Shown in pieces: positions 1 to 5,463 of a stretch of 6,660 nucleotides of DNA; position 1 is the first letter of the stretch, and each line of letters begins with the position of its first letter. The stretch covers positions 1 through 6,660 of the forward strand of contig MHEL01000017.1 in assembly GCA_001803815.1 (NCBI GenBank), given 5' to 3'. The notes beneath the pieces are model-generated. The model saw only the letters and a list, made by a program, of their open reading frames with translations, was not told the DNA's origin and searched no databases. The position numbers were made by a program, and so were the translations under genes. The stretch is from Nitrospirae bacterium RBG_19FT_COMBO_42_15 (GTDB taxonomy: Bacteria; Nitrospirota; CAKKRA01; 9FT-COMBO-42-15).

Positions 1-242
1 TAAGGGCAAGGACAGAACCCGGATTAAAGTCTAATGTGGAAAGGATATTAAAAAAGCTGGGGATGACAAGCACAGAGGCGATTAATCTTTTTTACAGACA
101 GATTCAGTTGAGAAAAGGGCTTCCCTTTGATGTAAGGATACCCAATAAGACTACATTGGAAACCTTTAAAAAGACCGATGCGGGTATAGAGCTTAATACC
201 TACGAGACATTGGAGGAGTTTGCTAAAAAGATGAGGGGTTAA
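1..242 (+). CDS. dinJ: DinJ/RelB-family antitoxin, 5' end cut by window edge
   Basis: Antitoxin of a type II toxin-antitoxin pair; in the family it binds and neutralises the YafQ RNase and represses its own operon. The frame is open from base 3, with bases 1-2 belonging to a split codon. It reads RARTEPGLKSN before the GTG at 36, and this is the expected start of the ribbon-helix-helix fold (strand then helix 1). The GTG at 36 is therefore an internal valine, and the real start lies outside the window, probably only 5-10 residues away. 79 residues are visible. Helix 1 (PGLKSNVERILKKLG) and helix 2 (TSTEAINLFYRQIQLRKGLP) form the DNA-binding dimer domain. The tail from FDVRIPN onward is the usual toxin-wrapping segment. 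The stop TAA overlaps the toxin ATG by one base (TAATG), which implies translational coupling. The operator should be upstream, out of view. Family call is firm; DinJ versus another RelB subfamily rests on the YafQ partner. Confidence 0.9.
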   Translation, partial: RARTEPGLKSNVERILKKLGMTSTEAINLFYRQIQLRKGLPFDVRIPNKTTLETFKKTDAGIELNTYETLEEFAKKMRG

Positions 243-511
243 TGCTTAAATTCAGGACTACGAATCAGTTTGAGAAAGACTATAAGAAGATTTTAAAGCG
301 TGGGAAGGATGAAAAGAAAATATTGGCAATAATGAAGAGGCTCATAAACCAGGAATCTCTGGAGCCGAGGCATAAAGAACACAACCTCAGAGGCAATTAC
401 ATCGGGAGACTGGAATGTCACATAGAACCAGATTGGCTGCTCATATACAAAATAGGTTATGATAGTATAATCTTTGAAAGGACTGGCACCCATGCGGATT
501 TGTTTGGTTAA
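242..511 (+). CDS. yafQ: YafQ-family mRNA interferase toxin
   Basis: RelE/ParE-superfamily toxin of 89 residues, close in length to E. coli YafQ (92). YafQ is a ribosome-dependent endoribonuclease that cleaves mRNA in the A site in the cytoplasm. All residues implicated in E. coli YafQ catalysis have counterparts at a constant offset of three: His47 (KEHNL), His60 and Asp64 (CHIEPDW), and His84 and Phe88 in the C-terminal FERTGTHADLF motif. The protein therefore looks intact and active. The ATG at 242 overlaps the antitoxin stop, and a GAGGGG at 233-238 sits only three bases upstream, so translation is probably helped by coupling to the antitoxin. The gene converges on the antiporter gene after 39 bases. 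Nothing suggests truncation. Identification as YafQ rather than plain RelE rests on the EPDWLLIYK and ERTGTHADLF signatures. Confidence 0.95.
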   Translation: MLKFRTTNQFEKDYKKILKRGKDEKKILAIMKRLINQESLEPRHKEHNLRGNYIGRLECHIEPDWLLIYKIGYDSIIFERTGTHADLFG

Positions 512-550
512 CTTGTTTTTATAATATCATTGATACAGCAGATTTTGAGA

Positions 551-2542
551 TCAGATAAACCTTCCTGCTTCAAGATACTCAATGGCAAGGTTAATATCAT
601 CCTTTTTTCCTATAAAAAGTATGACATCCCCTGTTTTCAGAATAAAATCAGATGGAGGATTATGATTGACCTTCTCTTTTCGCTGGACTGCGATAATCGT
701 TACCCCTGTCTCAGCCCTGAGATTAAGCTCCTTAATATTATGGCCTTCAATTGCTGAGCCATCTTTTATCAGATATGTCTCTGTCTCTATATCCTTTAAA
801 AACTCGTGCCTCTCTGCAAGGTGTTTTTTAGGAAGCTCCACAGTTCTTAAGACACTGTAGCTGTCCTTTCTGATACTATCTATATGCCCTGTTATTACAT
901 TCCTTGGCGTATGATAGTGATGAAGCGTCCTTGAGAATATCTCTATTGATGTCTCAAACTCCTCTGGTATCACCTCATTGGCTCCAAGCTTTTTCAGGTC
1001 ATCAACCTCTGCAATATATTTTGTTCTTACAATAATATGAAGCTCAGGGTTCTCATGCCTTGCAATCTGCACAATCCTCCTTGTCCCTGCTGCATCTGAT
1101 ATGGCAATAACAAGCACCTTTGCATGCTGAATCCCCATCTTATGCAGTATCTCAGAGCTTGTTCCGTCGCCATAATATATTGGCTCACCCCTTTTCTTCA
1201 TCCTTTTGACTGTAGCAGCATTCATCTCTAAGATAACATAAGGGATATCAGACTCCTTTAATACCTTTGCAAGGTTGCTGCCATTAACGCCAAAACCTAT
1301 TATTATTACATGGTCAGTTCTCCTTAAATGATGCGCCTCCCCTTCCCTGCTCTTTATCCGCTCCAGTCTTTTTAAAGGCGCCCTTGAAGAGAGCCATGCT
1401 GATATAGATGGCGCTGCGCTAATGATAAAAGGCGTTAGTATCATTGTTAATACTGATGCTGAGAGGAACATCTGGTAGGCATATTCAGTTAATAATCCTG
1501 CTGCCTTTCCAGCAAGCGCAAGAACAAAGGAGAATTCTCCAATTTGAAACAGATACACGCCTGTCTGAATTGAAACCCTGAAAGGCTGTTTAAAAAAGGA
1601 TGCTGACAATATGCCTGTTGCGGATTTTAATACTAATATTATACAGACAATGCTAACCACAATAGCAAGATTTGCCCTGAAGAAATCAACATTCATCAGC
1701 ATGCCGACTGAGATAAAAAAGAGCCCTGAGAAGCTCTCTTTAAAAGGCAGGATGTCTGATATTGCCTGCGACGCGTATTCCGACTCTGAAATTATAATCC
1801 CTGCGAGGAATGCACCCAATGCAAGTGAAAGCCCGAATTGGGATGTAAGGAGCGCAGTGCTGATGCACAACAATATTATGGTAATAACAAAGAGCTCGCG
1901 GCTCCTGCTGCTGACAACCTGATGAAGTATGTGAGGCACAACCCATCTTGCAGCAAAGATAACAGCTCCGATTACCACAGATGCCTTAAGCATAATAAAA
2001 GCAACATCAAAGACACTCCCGCCATTCCCTGCAAGGATAGGAATTAATAACATAAATGGAATCACGCAGAGGTCCTGAAATATCAGCATACCAACAGACA
2101 TGCGGCCGTGGGGCGTATTAATTTCTGCCCTGTCCTGAAGCAGTTTCATCACAATGGCAGTGCTGCTTAATGAAACGAGAAAACCGTTAAAGATTGCAAC
2201 ATTGCTATCCTGCCTAAGAAATAAATAGCTCAACATGGCTACAACAGCAATAGTTGCGGAAACCTGAAGCAGGCCGCCGCCAAATACAGCAGTGCGCGAC
2301 ATCAGAAGGCTGCTCAATGAAAACTCAAGGCCGATGGTAAACATAAGGAGTATAACGCCTATCTCTGCAAGAAGCTCTACATCCTTTACATTTCTGATTA
2401 ACTCAAGGCCGTGAGGTCCTAATATCAGGCCTGCTATAAGGAAGCCGACAATAGACGGGATATTCAGCCTGCTGAGAATGAACACAACAATAGCTGAAAC
2501 GCCAAAGATAATGGTGAGCGATTTTAAGAACTCAAGCTCCAT
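551..2542 (-). CDS. Kef-type K+/H+ antiporter (CPA2) with RCK domains
   Basis: Inner-membrane monovalent cation:proton antiporter of 663 residues, predicted to release K+ in exchange for H+. Residues 1-385 form the hydrophobic CPA2 exchanger domain (about 12 helices), with GLEFS (71-75), SSTAIVMKLL (126-135) and FQD at 155-157. The Gln-Asp pair, in place of the Asp-Asp of Na+/H+ exchangers, is typical of Kef-type K+ systems, with Asp157 the likely ion-binding residue. Residues 410-525 are a TrkA-N/RCK Rossmann domain with GFGVNG (416-421), an acidic strand end (VILE, 436-439) and YYGDGTSSE, expected to bind a nucleotide. Residues 575-655 are a TrkA-C ligand domain. Length is slightly above E. 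coli KefB/KefC (about 600-620) because of the TrkA-C domain. The ATG is preceded by AAGGA (2550-2554) at seven bases and starts three bases after the channel gene stops. No KefF/KefG partner gene is in view. Which cation it moves, and whether glutathione gates it, cannot be told from sequence. Confidence 0.93.
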   Translation of the reverse strand: MELEFLKSLTIIFGVSAIVVFILSRLNIPSIVGFLIAGLILGPHGLELIRNVKDVELLAEIGVILLMFTIGLEFSLSSLLMSRTAVFGGGLLQVSATIAVVAMLSYLFLRQDSNVAIFNGFLVSLSSTAIVMKLLQDRAEINTPHGRMSVGMLIFQDLCVIPFMLLIPILAGNGGSVFDVAFIMLKASVVIGAVIFAARWVVPHILHQVVSSRSRELFVITIILLCISTALLTSQFGLSLALGAFLAGIIISESEYASQAISDILPFKESFSGLFFISVGMLMNVDFFRANLAIVVSIVCIILVLKSATGILSASFFKQPFRVSIQTGVYLFQIGEFSFVLALAGKAAGLLTEYAYQMFLSASVLTMILTPFIISAAPSISAWLSSRAPLKRLERIKSREGEAHHLRRTDHVIIIGFGVNGSNLAKVLKESDIPYVILEMNAATVKRMKKRGEPIYYGDGTSSEILHKMGIQHAKVLVIAISDAAGTRRIVQIARHENPELHIIVRTKYIAEVDDLKKLGANEVIPEEFETSIEIFSRTLHHYHTPRNVITGHIDSIRKDSYSVLRTVELPKKHLAERHEFLKDIETETYLIKDGSAIEGHNIKELNLRAETGVTIIAVQRKEKVNHNPPSDFILKTGDVILFIGKKDDINLAIEYLEAGRFI

Positions 2543-2545
2543 TAA

Positions 2546-3589
2546 TTATTCCTTATGCCCCTTATCCTCCCTTACATAAACCACCCTGTGCGGAAAAGGC
2601 ATTTCTATGCCCTCTTTTTTAAACCTTTTGAAAATCCTCTTTCTCAATTCATGCTGGACAGATGCATTGTCAGTAAATTCACGGATATGGCAGACCAGTG
2701 TAAAATCCAAAGAGCTCTCGCCAAAACCGGGGATGAATCTTACAACCGGTTCCGGTTCGCCAAGCATCCCTGCAACCTCTCCAATAGCGCCTTTTGCCTC
2801 CTCAACAACTACCCTTTCAATCACATCAGGGTCAGCAGAATAACTTACGCTAATAGGAATTGACAGAGCCATCTTCTTTTCAGGAAGATTATAGTTTGTA
2901 ACAACACTAAGGGAGAGCTTGTTGTTTGGAATTATTACCATGTTATTCTGCATCATCCTTATCCTTGTTGTCCTCCATGTAATGTCCTCTACATAGCCCT
3001 CCTGCCCTGTCTCAAGTTTAATAAAGTCACCGACCCTAATGGACTTTTCAACAAGTATGTGTATGCCTGCAAAGAGATTTGCAAGCGTATCCTGAAGCGC
3101 TAAGGCAACTGCAAGGCCGCCGACGCCAAGTGCAGTGATAAGAGGTGTTATGGAGATGCCGATATCAGTTAATATTACCAGAAGTCCGATTATAATGATT
3201 GTGCCTTTTAATATGCCGTAGGCAAGGCCTGTTGTTGGTATTGGAAGCCCTGATTCCTGAACATAGTTTCTGAATATCTTTCCTAAAAGGTTTGCTGCAG
3301 CAATAGTAATTGAGAGTATTACAATTACATGAAGCGCTTTGCTTAAATAGAAAAGATGCCTCTCCGGAAGCTCTGATATTGCAATGCCGCTGTAAAGGCC
3401 TATTGCAATGCACCAGTATATGGATGGTATCCTTAATGACTTGATTATTATGTCATCAATCCTTGTCTCTGTCCTCTTTGCCCACATATTAAAAAACCTG
3501 AAGGCAATGCCTCTTATTATAAGGAGGATGATTGTAACAACAATAGCAATAATTGATGGCATGAACATCAGCTTCAGATTAATATTCAT
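2546..3589 (-). CDS. MscS-family small-conductance mechanosensitive channel
   Basis: Inner-membrane channel that opens under membrane tension to release solutes on osmotic downshift. At 347 residues it is larger than E. coli MscS (286) and near YnaI (343). About five helices are visible (roughly 8-30, 54-74, 84-104, 122-142, 146-180). The pore helix is ALGVGGLAVALALQDTLANL (153-172). Leu159 and Leu163 align with the MscS gate leucines 105/109, Gln166 with Gln112 and Gly175 with Gly121, while Asp167 stands where MscS has the Gly113 hinge. The beta domain follows, with VEKSIRVGDFIKLE (180-193) and VIIPNNKL (218-225), then the alpha-beta C-terminal cage to residue 347. The ATG overlaps the oppC stop as ATGA, and a strong GGAGGG (3595-3600) lies five bases upstream, so this start is well supported. 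The gene is inside the opp/Kef unit, which suggests co-expression with both transporters. Confidence 0.95.
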   Translation of the reverse strand: MNINLKLMFMPSIIAIVVTIILLIIRGIAFRFFNMWAKRTETRIDDIIIKSLRIPSIYWCIAIGLYSGIAISELPERHLFYLSKALHVIVILSITIAAANLLGKIFRNYVQESGLPIPTTGLAYGILKGTIIIIGLLVILTDIGISITPLITALGVGGLAVALALQDTLANLFAGIHILVEKSIRVGDFIKLETGQEGYVEDITWRTTRIRMMQNNMVIIPNNKLSLSVVTNYNLPEKKMALSIPISVSYSADPDVIERVVVEEAKGAIGEVAGMLGEPEPVVRFIPGFGESSLDFTLVCHIREFTDNASVQHELRKRIFKRFKKEGIEMPFPHRVVYVREDKGHKE

Positions 3590-4449
3590 CTAATCCCTCC
3601 GGTTCTTAATTGCGGATCCATTGCCTCTTTCAGTTCATCACCAAGTATATTAAATGCCAGCACAGTAATAAATATTATTATAGCAGGAAATATCAAAAGG
3701 TGTGGATAAAACCTTAGGGCAGTCCAGCCGTCATTTGCCAACACGCCCCATGAACTAAAAGGCGGTGCAAGGCCAAGGCCGATAAAGCTCAGTGTGGATT
3801 CAGACAGGATTGCAGCAGGTATCCTGAATGTCATTGTTACAATCAATGGGCCGAGTGCATTCGGCAGGATGTGCCTTAGGATTATTCTCCAGTGGCCAGC
3901 GCCTAATGCCTTTGCAGATTCAATAAATAACTGCTCCTTTAGTTTCAATACCTCACCGCGCATAAGCCTTGCAATGCCAACCCAGTTTACGATGCTTATT
4001 GCCAATACAATGCCGAGAAAACCCCTGCCAATGATTATTGTAATAAGTATAATCACCAATATATCAGGCAAGGCATAAATTACATCAACAATCCTCATCA
4101 TAAAATTATCAAGCCTGCCTCCTTTATAGCCTGATATTGCGCCATATAGGACGCCGATTATCATTGCTATTAAAGTTGCAATAATACCAACTGATAACGA
4201 TATTTGTGAGCCATATAAAATCCTGCTGAAAATATCCCTGCCTAATTTATCTGTGCCCATGATATGTGTGCTGTCAGGTGTCTTTAATAGATTTGCAGTA
4301 TCCTGAACATCATAGGAAAATGGCGCAATCAATGGAGCAAGAATTGCAGAAAAGATAAGCAACATAATAATTATTGTACTAAGTAATGTTAGAGGTCTTT
4401 TTCCTAAATTTTGAATTTTAAATTTTGATTTTTGATTTTCTTTACTCAA
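3586..4449 (-). CDS. oppC: Oligopeptide ABC transporter permease OppC
   Basis: Second membrane subunit of a peptide-type ABC importer, 287 residues (E. coli OppC is 302). An OppC N-terminal segment carries the first helix (about 22-43) and the family motif HIMGTDKLGRDIFSRILYG (62-80). The BPD_transp_1 domain (about 85-275) has five helices, and the EAA loop at 176-197 (ESAKALG...ILPN) is the docking site for an ATPase subunit. The C-terminal LGDELKEAMDPQLR is family-typical. The start is TTG at 4449: an in-frame TGA (4455-4453) lies two codons upstream, GAGGG (4456-4460) is spaced six bases away, and the next ATG is inside the first helix. It overlaps oppB by eight bases. Codons 4-15 are made of an AT-rich heptamer repeat rather than conserved sequence. 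Substrate is inferred from the OppB partner; dipeptide or other peptide ligands are possible. Confidence 0.94.
   Translation of the reverse strand: MSKENQKSKFKIQNLGKRPLTLLSTIIIMLLIFSAILAPLIAPFSYDVQDTANLLKTPDSTHIMGTDKLGRDIFSRILYGSQISLSVGIIATLIAMIIGVLYGAISGYKGGRLDNFMMRIVDVIYALPDILVIILITIIIGRGFLGIVLAISIVNWVGIARLMRGEVLKLKEQLFIESAKALGAGHWRIILRHILPNALGPLIVTMTFRIPAAILSESTLSFIGLGLAPPFSSWGVLANDGWTALRFYPHLLIFPAIIIFITVLAFNILGDELKEAMDPQLRTGGIR
4406..4440 (-). repeat. Five tandem AT-rich heptamers in the 5' end of oppC
   Basis: Read on the minus strand, 35 bases split exactly into GAAAATC, AAAAATC, AAAATTT, AAAATTC and AAAATTT, all near-copies of AAAAWTY. They encode residues 4-15 of OppC, a polar cytoplasmic leader ahead of the first membrane helix. 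The composition (32 of 35 bases A or T) differs from flanking coding sequence. Units are diverged, so slippage is probably rare today. The array could be an AT-rich insertion or a decayed satellite. Confidence 0.65.
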
Positions 4450-5359
4450 GCCTCACCCTCGGGTCAACTACCTTGTAAAGTGCGTCCACAACAATATTGG
4501 CAATAATAATCAAAACAGCATATACCATTGTAGTTGCCATTATTAAAGGATAGTCCCTGTCTGTAACAGCAGTGATAAAATATCTTCCCATGCCTGGGAT
4601 AGAAAATATATATTCAACAACAAATGAGCCTGCAACAAGGCCTGCAAGTATAGGCCCCATTACACTTATAATCGGCGTCAGGGCATTTTTCAATACATGC
4701 TTTAATATTATCTTGCTGTATGGCAGCCCCTTTGCGTACGCTGTCGTGATAAAGTCTTTATGCAAGACCTCAAGGATGCTCGCCCTCGTGAGCCTTGCAA
4801 TATAAGCAGTAGGGCCAATGCCGAGTGTTATTGCAGGCAAGATCATATTAGACCATCCCTCCCAGAGTGCAGGCGGAAATATCTTTAAGAAATGGGCAAA
4901 TATAAGAATAAGCAAAGCTCCAAGCACAAAATGGGGTATTGTTATGCCGAGGACAGCAGTGAACATGGTGATTTTATCTATGAATGTATTTTTGTATACT
5001 GCTGCAATAATGCCGAGGGGTATGCCAATGAATAATGGAATCATAAATGACAGAAGTCCTAATTGAAGAGATACAGGAAAGGTGTCTTTTAATATATCTT
5101 TTACAGACCTGCCAAGATATTTATATGAAGGACCCATGTCTCCAAGAACAAGACTATAGATATAGATTGCAAATTGTGTCCATACAGGCTTATCAAGGTG
5201 ATACTTTGCCTCTATATTTGCCTTTATCTCTGGCGGCAGCTTCTTCTCCTTGTCAAAAGGCCCTCCGGGGACTGCATACATGAGGATAAATGAGATAAGG
5301 GCAATGATAAAGAGGACGGGTATAGAGAATGCAATTCTTTTAAACAGAAATTTGATCAT
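4442..5359 (-). CDS. oppB: Oligopeptide ABC transporter permease OppB
   Basis: First membrane subunit of the importer, 305 residues against 306 in E. coli OppB. It begins with a membrane helix (about 9-29) followed by AVPGGPF, then LPPEIKANIEAKYHLDKPV (41-59) and GDMGPSYKY (73-81). These last two are diagnostic of OppB rather than DppB or NikB, whose periplasmic segments differ. The BPD_transp_1 domain (about 95-300) holds the remaining helices and the EAA loop near 205-228 (TAYAKGLPYSKIILKHVLKN), which contacts the ATPase. The C-terminus is YKVVDPRVRLE. The ATG is preceded by AGGA (5367-5370) at seven bases. The gene follows oppA after 104 bases that contain an inverted-repeat element and overlaps oppC downstream. 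No ATPase gene (oppD/oppF) is within the window, so energy coupling depends on a gene elsewhere. Confidence 0.95.
   Translation of the reverse strand: MIKFLFKRIAFSIPVLFIIALISFILMYAVPGGPFDKEKKLPPEIKANIEAKYHLDKPVWTQFAIYIYSLVLGDMGPSYKYLGRSVKDILKDTFPVSLQLGLLSFMIPLFIGIPLGIIAAVYKNTFIDKITMFTAVLGITIPHFVLGALLILIFAHFLKIFPPALWEGWSNMILPAITLGIGPTAYIARLTRASILEVLHKDFITTAYAKGLPYSKIILKHVLKNALTPIISVMGPILAGLVAGSFVVEYIFSIPGMGRYFITAVTDRDYPLIMATTMVYAVLIIIANIVVDALYKVVDPRVRLE
4456..4460 (-). promoter_or_regulatory. Ribosome binding site deciding the oppC TTG start
   Basis: GAGGG on the minus strand, inside the last codons of oppB and six bases before the TTG at 4449. An in-frame TGA lies between this site and the TTG, so no upstream start is possible. 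Together they fix TTG as the oppC initiation codon. Confidence 0.7.
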
Positions 5360-5380
5360 TTTATATTCCTATTTTGTTTC

Positions 5381-5452
5381 GTCATTCCTGCGAAAGCAGG
5401 AATCCAGTATCTTTGTTCTATCTCTCTGGATTCCCGTCTGCGCGGAAATGGC
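5381..5452. repeat. Dispersed inverted-repeat element (REP/dRS3/MITE-like) between oppA and oppB
   Basis: Two 27-base arms (5381-5407 and 5426-5452), separated by 18 bases, are inverted copies matching at 20 of 27 positions and ending in AATCCAG/CTGGATT. The left arm itself is a perfect hairpin: stem ATTCCTGC (5384-5391) and GCAGGAAT (5396-5403) around a GAAA loop. The right arm is a decayed version (5430-5449). The ATTCC(T/C)GCGAAAGC(A/G)GGAAT core is a well-known dispersed element in many bacterial genomes and resembles Neisseria dRS3. It fills most of the oppA-oppB spacer. By analogy with the REP between malE and malF, the hairpin may stabilise oppA mRNA or lower permease expression. It has no U-run typical of an intrinsic terminator. 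Confidence 0.85.
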
Positions 5453-5463
5453 AACGGCGGTGT

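Noticed and set aside
293..493. Minus-strand open frame opposite the YafQ toxin
   Set aside because: It is a shadow of a conserved toxin gene and shows no family resemblance.
512..550. Possible bidirectional terminator between the toxin and Kef genes, including TATCA-T-TGATA at 525-535
   Set aside because: The palindrome has a one-base centre and cannot form a stable hairpin, and the nearby T-run is not preceded by a GC-rich stem.
1611..2047. Plus-strand open frames opposite the Kef antiporter gene
   Set aside because: They are antisense shadows of a clearly conserved gene and carry no domain or credible ribosome binding site.
5360..5463. Promoter for oppB in the oppA-oppB spacer
   Set aside because: No -35/-10 pair with proper spacing was convincing on the minus strand. 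The space is mostly repeat element, and the gene order fits one transcript from upstream of oppA.
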